64,000 nucleotides of DNA from Oribacterium sp. KHPX15 (GCF_900107835.1 NZ_FNRG01000001.1:62001-126000), one strand, 5' to 3'. Shown: positions 54,879-64,000, numbered from the stretch's first letter. The notes: generated by a model from the sequence alone, not told the origin. Numbers and translations: made by a program.

Positions 54879-55014
54879 ATTTCTGCCCACGGTTTTGATC
54901 GTGGGAGTTTCATGTAAGCAATTTTAAACATTAGTGATATAGGAGCCAATTAGATCTGCGTCTGTATGTCAGAGATAAACGGCGGAAAAAATGCGTTTAT
55001 ATAGGAGATTTTCA

Positions 55015-55428
55015 TTGAGAATTCTGGGACTGGATTACGGATCAAAAACAGTTGGTGTTGCCATGACCGACCCTATGGGTATAACGGTACAGCCTTTTAA
55101 GACTATACTTAGAGACAGGGAATCGAAACTCAGGAAAACCCTGTCGGAGATACAAAAAATCGTTTCGGACTATGATGTGGAAAAAATCGTAGTCGGTCTT
55201 CCGCTGAATATGGATGATACTGAGGGAGAGCGAGCTCTCCGGACCAGGGACTTTGTGGAAATGCTTAAGCTGAGGGTCACGGTTCCGGTGGAGTTCACCG
55301 ATGAACGTCTCACCACTATGGAGGCAGCGGAGATACTCGATGAAAGCGGCATAAAGAGATCCGAACAGAAAAGGGTTATCGACCAGGTTGCCGCACAGTT
55401 GATTCTGGAACAATATCTGAGAGGTTAA
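55015..55428 (+). CDS. ruvX: Holliday junction resolvase-like RuvX/YqgF
   Basis: A 137-residue RNase H-fold protein. It opens LRILGLDYGSKTVGVAMTDPMG with the first catalytic Asp, continues EKIVVGLPLNMDDTEGERALRTRDFVEML and ends TDERLTTMEAAEIL ... KRVIDQVAAQLILEQYL with Glu and Asp. It starts at a TTG (55015) with AGGAG nine bases upstream; the ATG of the longer frame lacks such a site. YqgF proteins process the 16S rRNA 3' or 5' end; a recombination role is disputed. Middle gene of the ireB-ruvX-DUF1292 set. Confidence 0.93.
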   Translation: MRILGLDYGSKTVGVAMTDPMGITVQPFKTILRDRESKLRKTLSEIQKIVSDYDVEKIVVGLPLNMDDTEGERALRTRDFVEMLKLRVTVPVEFTDERLTTMEAAEILDESGIKRSEQKRVIDQVAAQLILEQYLRG

Positions 55429-55467
55429 AAGCCTCTCTGTGTAATATACAGAAGTTAGGAGTACAAC

Positions 55468-55731
55468 ATGGAAAATACTATCCGGTTAAAATCCGAGGAT
55501 GGAACACTCGAACTTGAAATCCTTGAGGAGACTACTGTACAGGGGGTTAATTATATCCTTGTGACGGATGCTCCCGAAGGTGAAGATGGTGAGTGCTATG
55601 TCATGAAAGATGTATCAGGACCCGAGGATGCAGAAGCAGATTATGAGTTTGTCGATGACAAGGAGTCTGAGGCAGTGATGCAGATTTTTTCTGCACTTCT
55701 GGAAGGAGAAGGTATAACTATTGAGAAGTAA
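55468..55731 (+). CDS. DUF1292 family protein (YrzB-like)
   Basis: An 87-residue acidic protein with the DUF1292 pattern: IRLKSEDGTLELEILEETTVQGVNYILVTD, then YVMKDVSG and DYEFVDDKESEAVMQIFSALL. It is the third member of the conserved set ireB-ruvX-DUF1292 (yrzL-yrrK-yrzB in Bacillus). No function is known. TTAGGAG precedes the ATG. The stop region overlaps a TTG start for the RNase J gene. Confidence 0.9.
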   Translation: MENTIRLKSEDGTLELEILEETTVQGVNYILVTDAPEGEDGECYVMKDVSGPEDAEADYEFVDDKESEAVMQIFSALLEGEGITIEK

Positions 55732-57631
55732 TAAAAACAAAGAGGATATGGATATGCTCGAAACAGCAGTTAAGGAAAACGATGAACAGGCTGTTACATT
55801 GGAAAAGGGCGAAAAGCGTAAAAGAAAGCCGGCAAGCCACACCAAAAAAACTGAAAAAATTGAAAAAATAGAAAAAACAGAAAAAACAGCTGAAACAGAG
55901 GCTGCTGTAAAGGAACACAAAACAACAAACCACAGGAGAAAAAAGCAGAAATCTGACAGCTCAGTTCCGAATGGCAAGATCAGAATCATCCCTCTCGGAG
56001 GTCTTGACCAGATCGGCATGAATATCACAGCATTTGAAACGGAAGACAGCATCATGATCGTTGACTGCGGTCTTGCTTTCCCTTCAGGTGATATGCTGGG
56101 TATCGATCTTGTTATTCCTGATATCACTTATCTGAAGAATAATATTTCAAAGGTAAAGGGTTTTGTTATCACTCACGGACATGAAGACCATATCGGAGCA
56201 CTTCCCTATGTTCTTCAGCAGATCAAAGTTCCCGTGTTCGGTACAAGACTTACCATGGCTCTCATTGAGAATAAGCTTAAAGAAAACGGTCTTGACCAGA
56301 TCATAGAAATGAATGTTGTTCCCTTCGGAGGAATCATTGATTTCGGAGACATAAAAGTTGAGTTTGTAAAAACCAATCACTCTATACAGGATGCGGCAGC
56401 ATTGGCCATCTTCACACCTGCGGGAACCATAGTTCATACGGGAGATTTTAAGGTGGATTATACGCCGGTTTTCGGTGATCCTATCGACCTTCAGCGTTTT
56501 GCCGAGCTTGGAAGATCCGGAGTTCTTGCAATGATGTCCGACTCCACCAATGCCGTAAAGCCGGGTTCCACCATGTCGGAACGTTCGGTAGGAGTTACTC
56601 TGGACAGGATATTCGCAGAGCACAGAGAGAACCGTATAATCGTTGCAACATTTGCATCTAATGTTGACCGTGTACAGCAGATCATAAACATGGCTTCCAA
56701 GTATGGAAGAAAGGTAGTGGTTGAGGGACGATCCATGGTTAATGTCATTACCGTGGCATCAGAGCTTAATTACATCGATATCCCAGAGGGAACTCTCATT
56801 GATATCGATCAGCTCAGAAACTATCCCGATGAACAGACTGTGCTTATCACTACAGGTTCACAGGGCGAGTCCATGGCGGCATTAAGCCGTATGGCCAGCG
56901 GAATGCACCGGAAGGTACGCATTAAGCCCAATGATGTTGTTGTGCTTTCTTCACATCCTATTCCTGGTAATGAGAAGGCAGTAGACAAGGTGGTCAATGA
57001 GTTATGCATGCTTCATGCCAAGGTCATCCTTCAGGATACCCACGTTTCGGGACATGCCTGCGCAGATGATCTGAAGCTTCTGTTCTCACTTGTAAGACCT
57101 GAATATTCCATACCTGTTCATGGTGAGTATCATCACCGTATGGCTGCGGCCAGAATAGCGGAACAGATCGGTGTTCAAAAGGAAAAGTGCCTCCTTATAG
57201 AAAACGGAGACGTGCTTGAGCTTTCCATGAAGGATGGCAAGAGCAAATCAGAGATAAAAGAGCATGTTCAGGCCGGAGGAGTTTTCGTTGACGGACTCGG
57301 AGTCGGAGATGTAGGTAATATCGTTTTGAGAGATCGTCAGAATCTTGCCCAGAACGGTATCATCGTAGTTGTTCTTACTCTAGAAAAGTATTCCGGACAT
57401 CTTCTTGCAGGACCGGATCTTGTGTCACGAGGCTTTGTTTATGTCCGTGAATCAGAGGATCTTATGGAAGAGGCAAGGGTACATGTTCAGGATGCGGTTG
57501 ATGACTGTCTCGTACGTCATGTCAATGACTGGGGCAAGATCAAGAACATTATCAAGGATTCCCTCAGCGATTTTCTTTGGAAGCGCATCAAGAGAAATCC
57601 TGTTATCCTTCCCATCATAATGGAGGTTTGA
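55721..57631 (+). CDS. rnj: Ribonuclease J
   Basis: A 636-residue metallo-beta-lactamase/beta-CASP RNase that cuts RNA internally and 5' to 3'. The first 80 residues are a Lys/Glu-rich repetitive tail (TEKIEKIEKTEKTAETE), an uncommon extension. The MBL domain shows IIPLGGLDQIGMN, IVDCGLAFP, the zinc motif THGHEDHIGALP and VHTGDFK. The beta-CASP domain holds MSDSTNAVKPGSTMSE, TTGSQGESMAALSRMA, VVLSSHPIPGNEKAV and PVHGEYHH. Start: a TTG at 55721 has GGAAGGAG eight bases upstream and overlaps the DUF1292 gene; an ATG at 55754 also has AGAGG at a good distance, so the start is uncertain. Confidence 0.95.
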   Translation: MRSNKNKEDMDMLETAVKENDEQAVTLEKGEKRKRKPASHTKKTEKIEKIEKTEKTAETEAAVKEHKTTNHRRKKQKSDSSVPNGKIRIIPLGGLDQIGMNITAFETEDSIMIVDCGLAFPSGDMLGIDLVIPDITYLKNNISKVKGFVITHGHEDHIGALPYVLQQIKVPVFGTRLTMALIENKLKENGLDQIIEMNVVPFGGIIDFGDIKVEFVKTNHSIQDAAALAIFTPAGTIVHTGDFKVDYTPVFGDPIDLQRFAELGRSGVLAMMSDSTNAVKPGSTMSERSVGVTLDRIFAEHRENRIIVATFASNVDRVQQIINMASKYGRKVVVEGRSMVNVITVASELNYIDIPEGTLIDIDQLRNYPDEQTVLITTGSQGESMAALSRMASGMHRKVRIKPNDVVVLSSHPIPGNEKAVDKVVNELCMLHAKVILQDTHVSGHACADDLKLLFSLVRPEYSIPVHGEYHHRMAAARIAEQIGVQKEKCLLIENGDVLELSMKDGKSKSEIKEHVQAGGVFVDGLGVGDVGNIVLRDRQNLAQNGIIVVVLTLEKYSGHLLAGPDLVSRGFVYVRESEDLMEEARVHVQDAVDDCLVRHVNDWGKIKNIIKDSLSDFLWKRIKRNPVILPIIMEV

Positions 57632-57634
57632 TAA

Positions 57635-58201
57635 ATGGGTCACAGAGATACCTTGGAGCGGGTAACAAGCTTTGTGGTTGGGCTCGCCTGGCGTGTCATA
57701 TTGATAGCACTTTTAGTATATGGTCTGACCAACGGCATAAGAATGGCCTACAGCTATGGCCATGGTCTCATGTATGACCATGCAATGGCAGTTGATGGAG
57801 CTCCTGAGGAAGAGTTTGTTATAAGTGAAGGTCAGAGTTCTGAGGAAATCGCAGAAGCACTTTTGAAAAAGAAGTTTATTGATAATGCTGATGCTTTTAA
57901 GGTTCAGTCGCTCCTTTATGAGGCTAAGTACGTACCCGGCACCTATAGCATCTCAAGGTCTATGACCACATCGGAGATTATCCGGCATCTGACTCAGGAA
58001 GGTGCAAAGTATCAGGAATTGCAGGATAAGAATCTTATGGATCTGGAAGCCACTACGGCTGCCGAAGAGATAGAGACGGATGCCAACGGAGTTGAAGTTA
58101 TCGGAGGTTCCGATGATGAAAACATGATAGCTCAGGATGCTGCCAATGCAGCCTTCGAGTCACAGCTGGCTGAAAGCGCTGCTGCAGCTGCAGGACAATA
58201 A
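57635..58201 (+). CDS. MltG-like membrane protein lacking the transglycosylase domain
   Basis: A 188-residue protein. A membrane helix spans about 18-40 (WRVILIALLVYGLTNGIRM). A LysM-like region follows at about 60-130 (EFVISEGQSSEEIAEALLKKKFIDNADAFKVQSLLYEAKYVPGTYSISRSMTTSEIIRHLTQ), as in the YceG/MltG N-terminal part. An acidic, Ala-rich tail ends the protein. The catalytic part of MltG (with its Glu) is absent, so it cannot cut glycan by itself. It occupies the place of yrrL/mltG in the conserved order. It starts three bases after RNase J, with GGAGG (57622-57626) overlapping the end of that gene. Confidence 0.85.
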   Translation: MGHRDTLERVTSFVVGLAWRVILIALLVYGLTNGIRMAYSYGHGLMYDHAMAVDGAPEEEFVISEGQSSEEIAEALLKKKFIDNADAFKVQSLLYEAKYVPGTYSISRSMTTSEIIRHLTQEGAKYQELQDKNLMDLEATTAAEEIETDANGVEVIGGSDDENMIAQDAANAAFESQLAESAAAAAGQ

Positions 58202-58308
58202 GGCGGATAATGATGCTATTATGAATTAAACCTGATTTAAGTCCTGCGGATTGCGGGTTTTACGCTTTTACGCCGGACCAGTAAAGAATTACCAGAGGAA
58301 GTGAAGCT

Positions 58309-58959
58309 TTGATCGTAAACGAAAAACTTGTGAATTATATACATTCACTTGAACCTGATCGGAGTGAGCTTCTGGAAAATGTGAGAAAAGAAGCGCTTGC
58401 GGCGGAAATCCCCATCATAAGGGATGAAACGGCGGCGCTTCTTAAATGTTTCATAACTATGCTCCGGCCGAAAAAAATCCTTGAGATAGGCACGGCTGTC
58501 GGCTATTCTGCCCTGACCATGGCAGAGGTGCAGCCTTCGGACGGAAGCATTATCACAGTGGAAAACTATGAGCCGAGAGTTAAAGAAGCAGGTAAAAACA
58601 TTTCCGGAAGCATATACAGAGACAGGATCAGACTTATCAATGATGACGCCGGCAAAGTAATCAAAAGTTTTGCGGAAAACGGCGAAAAATTTGATTTTAT
58701 ATTTATGGATGCCGCAAAAGCCCAGTACATAATATGGCTTCCGGATATCATAAAGATGCTGCCAAAGGGCGCGGTTCTTTTCAGCGACAACATCCTTCAG
58801 GATGGCCGTATCATAGAAAGCCGGTATCAGGTGGAAAGGCGGGACCGTACCATCCACAGCCGGATGAGAGAATATCTTTTTGAGCTGAAGCATAACGAAC
58901 TGCTGGAAACTGCCATACTCACGGATGGAGATGGCATTTCCATAAGTGTAAGACGCTAA
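58309..58959 (+). CDS. trmR: tRNA 5-hydroxyuridine O-methyltransferase TrmR
   Basis: A 216-residue class I O-methyltransferase with the YrrM/TrmR pattern: ILEIGTAVGYSALTMAEV for SAM motif I, IITVENYEPRVKEA, FDFIFMDAAKAQY and LFSDNILQDGRI with Asp/Asn metal ligands. In Bacillus TrmR makes mo5U34 from ho5U34 in tRNA. It lies next to a U32 gene, the family that makes ho5U34, so the two likely act in one path. The start is a TTG at 58309 with AGAGGA nine bases before it. Confidence 0.9.
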   Translation: MIVNEKLVNYIHSLEPDRSELLENVRKEALAAEIPIIRDETAALLKCFITMLRPKKILEIGTAVGYSALTMAEVQPSDGSIITVENYEPRVKEAGKNISGSIYRDRIRLINDDAGKVIKSFAENGEKFDFIFMDAAKAQYIIWLPDIIKMLPKGAVLFSDNILQDGRIIESRYQVERRDRTIHSRMREYLFELKHNELLETAILTDGDGISISVRR

Positions 58960-58990
58960 GGTTAATAAATGAGGAGAGGATTGAAAAATA

Positions 58991-60244
58991 ATGTTAAAGG
59001 AAACTGAACTGCTGATCCCCGCAGGATCACTTGAGGTACTTAAAACTGCCGTGAACTATGGAGCAAATGCTGTATATCTCGGCGGAGAGGCTTTCGGACT
59101 TCGTGCCAATGCCAAGAACTTTACTCTTGATGAGATCCGTGAGGGTGTTGCATTTGCACACGAAAGAAATGTAAAAGTGTTTGTAACCGCAAACATCCTG
59201 GCGCATAATGGAGATATGGAAGGTGTCAGGGAGTACTTTGAGGAACTTGCCACAACAGGTATCGATGCAGTTCTTATTGCAGATCCCGGAGTATTTATGA
59301 TCGCAAAGGAGGTTCTGCCGGATTCCATAGAGCTTCATATCTCAACTCAGGCAAACAATACCAATTATGAAACCTTCCTTTTCTGGTGGAAGCTTGGGGC
59401 AAAGCGTGTGGTATGTGCAAGAGAGCTGAGCCTTAAGGAGATCAAAGAGATAAGACAGCATATTCCTGAGGAGCTGGACATCGAGGCATTTATCCATGGT
59501 GCTATGTGTATGTCATATTCGGGAAGATGCATGCTCAGCAATTATTTCACGGGAAGAGACGCCAACAGAGGAGAGTGTACACATCCCTGCCGTTGGAAGT
59601 ACAATATAGTTGAAGAGACTAGACCGGGACAGTATTTCCCGATTTATGAAAATGAGAGAGGCACATTCATTTTCAACTCAAAGGATCTCTGTATGATCGA
59701 GCATGTGCCTGAGCTTATAGATGCAGGCATTGATTCCCTTAAGATCGAGGGAAGAATGAAGACGGCTCTTTATGTCGCTACCGTTGCCAGAACCTATCGC
59801 AAGGCTCTTGACGATCTTAAGGAAAGCGAAGAGAAGTACAGAGCCAATATGGAGTGGTACAAGTCTGAAATAGCAAAGTGTACCTACCGCGAGTTCACTA
59901 CAGGCTTCTATTACGGAAAACCTTCTGCCGATGACCATATCTATGATAACAATACTTATGTGACAGGTTCTGTTTATCTCGGAACCATAAAGCGCAGCGA
60001 TGTGGAAGGCTGGAGCTATCTCGAGCAGAAGAACAAGTTCTCCGTGGGAGAGATGATAGAGATAATGAAGCCGAACGGTGAGGATATCCCTATCGAAGTA
60101 CTTGAAATCCGTGACGCAGAGACCGACGTACCTCAGGATTCCTGCCCTCATGCATGCCAGCAGATCAAAGTGAGATTTTCGATAGCGCCTGAAGCCGGAG
60201 ACATTATCAGAAAAACGACTCCGGAGAAACAGGACGTGGAGTAA
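58991..60244 (+). CDS. trhP: Peptidase U32 family protein, tRNA uridine hydroxylation (TrhP-like)
   Basis: A 417-residue U32 protein. It opens ETELLIPAGSLEVLKTAVNYGANAVYLGGEAFGLRANAKNFT, has NILAHNGDMEGVREYFEEL, and the family signature EAFIHGAMCMSYSGRCMLSNYFTGRDANRGECTHPCRW with Cys residues that bind a [4Fe-4S] cluster; EGRMKTALYVATVARTYRKAL follows. In Bacillus and E. coli, TrhP uses prephenate for 5-hydroxylation of U34 in tRNA. Its pairing with trmR fits. Peptidase activity has been claimed for the family (PrtC, collagen), so the name is by context. GAGGAG precedes the ATG. Confidence 0.9.
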   Translation: MLKETELLIPAGSLEVLKTAVNYGANAVYLGGEAFGLRANAKNFTLDEIREGVAFAHERNVKVFVTANILAHNGDMEGVREYFEELATTGIDAVLIADPGVFMIAKEVLPDSIELHISTQANNTNYETFLFWWKLGAKRVVCARELSLKEIKEIRQHIPEELDIEAFIHGAMCMSYSGRCMLSNYFTGRDANRGECTHPCRWKYNIVEETRPGQYFPIYENERGTFIFNSKDLCMIEHVPELIDAGIDSLKIEGRMKTALYVATVARTYRKALDDLKESEEKYRANMEWYKSEIAKCTYREFTTGFYYGKPSADDHIYDNNTYVTGSVYLGTIKRSDVEGWSYLEQKNKFSVGEMIEIMKPNGEDIPIEVLEIRDAETDVPQDSCPHACQQIKVRFSIAPEAGDIIRKTTPEKQDVE

Positions 60245-60318
60245 AGCCTGATCCGGGGAAATCTGACTTCATATCTTGCGGAGGGGCTCCAAAACAGCCT
60301 TAAAAGGTAAAACATCTT

Positions 60319-61170
60319 ATGGAACTAATCTTTGTAGCAATAGGAATAGCTTCGCTTGCATACGTATTCCTGATATTTGTTGAATACGGCCTGACCTCTT
60401 TTATGTGGTTCTGGCCGTTATTTGCGTTGCTGAATTTCATTATGTTTTTCATGGTGAGATATGTCAGAAAGAAGTTTAAGGAAAAAAAGGAAATTCCTTT
60501 GAGACCCTTTGTATTCTTCTTTGCTACTTACGGTTTCTCTGTTGCAATTCTCCTCACCATACTTACGGTGATTTTTTCAAATGCGCACACCAGGGCGCAG
60601 GGGAACCTTGATTACGTGATAGTCGTAGGAACAAATCTCGTCGATAACAAGATTTCCAAATCTCTGGAAAGAAGACTGGATAAGGCAATAGAATACGCCA
60701 GAGAAAATCCCAATACGGTTTTTGTATTGTCGGGAGGCAGAAGTGAGTATGGAAGAAATACGGAAGCTACTGTTATGTATCATTACATGATAAATGCAGG
60801 AATACCCGACAAAAACCTTCTGCTGGAATTCTATTCGGATTCCACTCAGGAAAAGATAGGGTTCTCATTAAGAACTATTTATCAGGATCATGATCAAAAA
60901 CTCATTGCCGATAAGGCGAGTCATCATAATGAACCTTTTGTAAGACAAAACCAAAAAAGAGATGATATAATTGTTGGAGTGGATCGTCCTTTGTCCATAG
61001 GTATCATAACCTCGGATTTTAATTTGTTCCGTGCAAAGGAGATTGCTAAAAAATATGGCGTTATGGATGCCTGCCCTATGGCCGCAAAGACAGATGAAAT
61101 GATGCTTGTTCATCTCGCGGTCAGGGAAGCAGTTGCTCTGTTTAAAGACAGACTGGTGGGTAATATTTAA
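60319..61170 (+). CDS. DUF218 membrane protein (YdcF/SanA-like)
   Basis: A 283-residue protein with three or four membrane helices in the first 95 residues, then a DUF218 domain (about 98-280): NLDYVIVVGTNLVDNKISKSLERRLDKAIEYA, VFVLSGGRSEYGRNTEATVMYHYMINAGIPDKNLLLEFYSDSTQEKIGFSL and ITSDFNLFRAKEIAKKYG. The domain binds nucleotide-like ligands in YdcF and is found in SanA, tied to envelope barrier function. No enzyme role is certain. An insert of about 30 residues (about 190-222, QKLIADKASHHNEPF) interrupts the usual fold. Ribosome site AAAAGG. Confidence 0.85.
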   Translation: MELIFVAIGIASLAYVFLIFVEYGLTSFMWFWPLFALLNFIMFFMVRYVRKKFKEKKEIPLRPFVFFFATYGFSVAILLTILTVIFSNAHTRAQGNLDYVIVVGTNLVDNKISKSLERRLDKAIEYARENPNTVFVLSGGRSEYGRNTEATVMYHYMINAGIPDKNLLLEFYSDSTQEKIGFSLRTIYQDHDQKLIADKASHHNEPFVRQNQKRDDIIVGVDRPLSIGIITSDFNLFRAKEIAKKYGVMDACPMAAKTDEMMLVHLAVREAVALFKDRLVGNI

Positions 61171-61263
61171 ACCGCTGAATAAGCCTAAGGTAATGCACAG
61201 GACTCATTACCCCCCCGGTATTCCGGGACAGATAGGTTTTATATAAGAGAGGAGAAAGGCTTG

Positions 61264-64000
61264 ATGAAGAATTATGAGCTGATAGAGAAGAAAAGAATCG
61301 AAGAACTTTCGACGGACGCCTGCATATACAGACACAAAAAAAGTGGTGCGCGGATATTCACAATGAAAAACACTGATGATAACAAGGTATTCGGCATTGC
61401 ATTCCGTACACCGGCAGAGGACAGCACAGGTGTAGCACACATCACGGAGCATTCTGTTCTTTGCGGATCTGATAAATTCCCGCTGAAGGATCCTTTTGTT
61501 GAGCTTGCCAAGGGTTCCCTCAATACATTTTTAAATGCCATGACCTATCCGGATAAAACGGTATATCCCATCGCTTCAAGAAATGATAAGGATTTCGATA
61601 ATCTCATGGATGTTTACATGGATGCGGTATTCCATCCGAATTCTGTTAAGGACCCACGCATCATGATGCAGGAGGGATGGCATTATGAAATGCAGGATGA
61701 GAAAGATGACCTCATCTATAACGGTGTTGTTTACAACGAGATGAAGGGCGTTTTTTCTAATCCCGAATCTGTGCTTGAGCGTTATATCATGCATGCTCTT
61801 TTCCCGGATACAACTTATGGTAATGAATCCGGCGGAGATCCTGTGAATATCCCGGACCTTACCTTTGAGGATTTCAAAGCATTCCATGCCCGTTTCTATC
61901 ATCCTTCCAATTCATACATTTTCCTGTATGGCGATATGGATATGGAGAAGAAGCTTGAGTGGCTTGATAAAGCATATCTTTCTGAGTACACAGCCATCGA
62001 GCCTAACTCAGACATTGCTGCACAGAAGCCATTCGACAAGATGCAGGAGGAAGAGATTTCCTATTCTGTGGGTGAAAATGAACCTCTTGAGAAAAATACA
62101 TATCTTTCCTGGAATGTAGTAGTGGATGCTCTGGACAGCAAGTCAAACCTTGCTCTCGACATCCTGGATTATGCACTTCTTTCTTCTCCGGGAGCTCCCC
62201 TTAAACAGGCACTTATCGAAGCAGGTATAGGAGAAGACATCTTCGGAGGTTTCCAGGACGGAATCAAACAGCCATACTTCTCCGTGACTGCCAAGGGAAC
62301 CGACAAGAAGGATAAGAAAAAATTCCTGGAGATAATAGAGAGGACTTTAAAGAAGCTTGTAAAAGAGGGCCTTGATAAGAAGACATTACTGGCTGCCATA
62401 AATCATGACGAATTCCAGTACAGAGAGGCTGATTACGGACGTACCCCAAAGGGACTTGTATACAGCCTTACATCACTTGATACCTGGCTCTATGGCGGAA
62501 AGCCCTGGGATTATCTTTTCTGTGAGAAGTACTATAAAGAGCTTAGAAAGGATGTTGAAGAAGGTTATTTCGAGAAACTTATCGAGAAGTATCTTCTTGG
62601 AAATAAACATTCGGCCCTGGTTATCTGTAAGCCTGAAAGAGGTCTTACGGAAAAACGTGAGGAGGAGTTAAAGAAAAAGCTGGCAGCCGTTAAGGCAAAG
62701 ATGTCAAAGGAAGAGATCAAAAAGTGTGTTTCCGATACAAAGATGCTCAAGGAGTACCAGGAGGAGCCCACAAGTGAAGAGAATCTTGAGAAGCTACCGC
62801 TCTTAAGCATTAGCGATATCGATAAAAAGGCAGAAACCTTCAGCTGGAAGGAGACACGGCTTTCCGATACACTTCTTATCGGTACCGAGCTTGAAACAAG
62901 AGGTATTGCTTATCTCAGATTCAATTTCAATACAGCCTGCCTCACAGAAGAGGAGCTTCCATACGCAGGATTTTTGAAGACAGTTCTCGGCTATATGGAT
63001 ACCGAAAAACATACTTATCAGGATCTGACCTCTGATATCCTTTTAAACACCGGAGGCATCAACTTTGATGCAAGTGCTTATCCCAATATCAGTAAGTATG
63101 GCTACTACACAGGTATCTTCAGTATCGATGTGAAGCTTTTGTATGACGGTTTCCCGTTCGGCCTCGATATAGTTGATGAGATAGTTCATACAACAAAATT
63201 CGAAGATGATAAGAGGATGCAGGAGATCCTGAACGAGGCCCGTTCAAGAGAAAGAATGAAGGTTGAAGGCTCAAGCCACAGCTATGCCGTTAACAGGGCA
63301 ACCTCATATTTTTCCGCAACCGGAAGATATGCGGACCTTACCGGAGGCATAAGCTACTACCGTTTCATCAACAGAATATCCGATGAGTTTAAGAAGGATA
63401 AAAAGGCGCTTCAGAAGAAGTTGAGAGATGTTGCCTGCAAGCTCTTCAGACCTGAAAATATGTTTATATCACTTGCCTGCGAGAAAGAGGGTAATGATGC
63501 CTTCGCAAAGGAATTCCCTAAGTTCAAAAAGAACTTTGAGCAGGGCATCCGGAAGCTGGAAGAGAAGGCAGGAAAGCTTGATAAAGGTTTCAAACCATAC
63601 AAGGCTTCAGCCGGAAAGGCTTTGCCGCAGCTTACACTCAGCGGTAATCTCAATGAAGGCTTCAAGACTCCTTCACAGGTTAACTATGTCGGCAGATCAG
63701 GACTTTATGATACAAAGAAGCATCCTTATACAGGTGCCCTTAAGGTACTTAAGGTGATACTGAATTATCAGTATCTGTGGCTCAATCTTCGTGTCAAAGG
63801 CGGAGCCTACGGATGTATGTCAGGTTTCGGAAGATCAGGTGAAGGATACTTTGTATCCTACAGAGATCCTCATCTTAAGGAAACTCTGGATATTTATGAG
63901 GGCATACCTAAGTTCATTAAGGAGTTCAAAACTTCGGAAAGAGATATGACAAAGTACATCATAGGCGCTATTTCCGAGCTTGATACACCGAGGACAAATT
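61264..64000 (+). CDS. M16C family zinc peptidase (presequence-protease-like), partial
   Basis: At least 912 residues, running off the right edge; the family is about 970 long. It opens MKNYELIEKKRIEELSTDACIYRHKKSGARIF and carries the inverted zinc motif HITEH near residue 60 with Glu further on in VVYNEMKGVFSNPESVL. The pattern (SLNTFLNAMTYPDKTVYPIASRN, FYHPSNSYIFLYGDMD) is that of Cym1/PreP and bacterial M16C peptidases such as HypA. A second M16 half with RVKGGAYGCMSGFGRSGEGYFVSYRDPHL lies near the edge. They degrade short unfolded peptides. The start is the ATG at 61264, after GAGAGGAGAAAGG. There is no signal peptide, so it is probably cytosolic. Confidence 0.93.
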   Translation, partial: MKNYELIEKKRIEELSTDACIYRHKKSGARIFTMKNTDDNKVFGIAFRTPAEDSTGVAHITEHSVLCGSDKFPLKDPFVELAKGSLNTFLNAMTYPDKTVYPIASRNDKDFDNLMDVYMDAVFHPNSVKDPRIMMQEGWHYEMQDEKDDLIYNGVVYNEMKGVFSNPESVLERYIMHALFPDTTYGNESGGDPVNIPDLTFEDFKAFHARFYHPSNSYIFLYGDMDMEKKLEWLDKAYLSEYTAIEPNSDIAAQKPFDKMQEEEISYSVGENEPLEKNTYLSWNVVVDALDSKSNLALDILDYALLSSPGAPLKQALIEAGIGEDIFGGFQDGIKQPYFSVTAKGTDKKDKKKFLEIIERTLKKLVKEGLDKKTLLAAINHDEFQYREADYGRTPKGLVYSLTSLDTWLYGGKPWDYLFCEKYYKELRKDVEEGYFEKLIEKYLLGNKHSALVICKPERGLTEKREEELKKKLAAVKAKMSKEEIKKCVSDTKMLKEYQEEPTSEENLEKLPLLSISDIDKKAETFSWKETRLSDTLLIGTELETRGIAYLRFNFNTACLTEEELPYAGFLKTVLGYMDTEKHTYQDLTSDILLNTGGINFDASAYPNISKYGYYTGIFSIDVKLLYDGFPFGLDIVDEIVHTTKFEDDKRMQEILNEARSRERMKVEGSSHSYAVNRATSYFSATGRYADLTGGISYYRFINRISDEFKKDKKALQKKLRDVACKLFRPENMFISLACEKEGNDAFAKEFPKFKKNFEQGIRKLEEKAGKLDKGFKPYKASAGKALPQLTLSGNLNEGFKTPSQVNYVGRSGLYDTKKHPYTGALKVLKVILNYQYLWLNLRVKGGAYGCMSGFGRSGEGYFVSYRDPHLKETLDIYEGIPKFIKEFKTSERDMTKYIIGAISELDTPRTN

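Overview
The window looks like a chromosomal stretch from a Gram-positive anaerobe of the Clostridia, most likely Lachnospiraceae. The grounds are the hrcA-grpE-dnaK-dnaJ operon behind a CIRCE element, the ireB-ruvX-DUF1292 set followed by RNase J, mltG-like, trmR and U32 genes, an N-terminal-rubredoxin rubrerythrin, and Ala/Thr/Glu-rich linkers after lipoprotein cysteines. Strong AGGAGG ribosome sites and medium-low G+C fit too. I cannot name the genus. No rRNA, tRNA or CRISPR was seen.

Layout. 1-2.3 kb: the end of rfbC, a ZIP metal transporter and a rubrerythrin with a coupled 45-residue membrane protein. 2.1-5.5 kb: a compact integrated element (tyrosine integrase, a zinc-ribbon membrane protein, repeated GGTACTT sites). 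It sits at the 3' end of the rubrerythrin gene and is flanked by a diverged copy of that 3' end plus the small membrane gene and terminator. 5.8-15.2 kb: an orphan Phd/YefM antitoxin overlapping a cyclic-nucleotide-binding protein, gpmI, degV, a cell-wall-binding-repeat protein, a surface FMN/FAD reductase, rpsT and an unusual hydrolase. 15.3-24.6 kb: a sensor-plus-transporter locus (binding lipoprotein, YesM-type kinase, YesN-type regulator, second binding lipoprotein, fused permease, ATPase with a large insertion) that resembles HptASR plus AfuABC, so sugar-phosphate sensing and uptake is a reasonable guess.

24.6-33.3 kb: an unknown two-gene minus-strand operon, comEC, mscS, a 54-bp tandem repeat array, lepA and a beta-solenoid surface protein that has lost its signal peptide. 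33.4-42.0 kb: ilvE, hemW, a TetR regulator, a sodium/solute symporter, a lipoprotein, holA and a secreted 3D-domain protein behind a structured leader. 42.1-49.5 kb: the heat-shock operon, rsmE and a cysteine desulfurase. 49.6-52.8 kb: prmA and thiI converge on an odd spacer with nine AGTCTCAT-type octamers and a giant palindrome; an HPr-like protein without the active histidine follows. 52.9-64 kb: mtaB, ireB, ruvX, DUF1292, RNase J, an MltG-like protein, trmR, a U32 peptidase-family tRNA hydroxylase, a DUF218 protein and a truncated M16C peptidase.

How they fit together: the last block is largely translation and RNA quality (MtaB, TrmR and U32 on tRNA; RNase J on mRNA; PrmA and RsmE on the ribosome), and the cysteine desulfurase can feed sulfur to ThiI nearby. 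The most unusual material is the integrated element with its replacement gene end, the prmA/thiI spacer, the 54-bp array, the orphan antitoxin overlap and the ATPase insertion.
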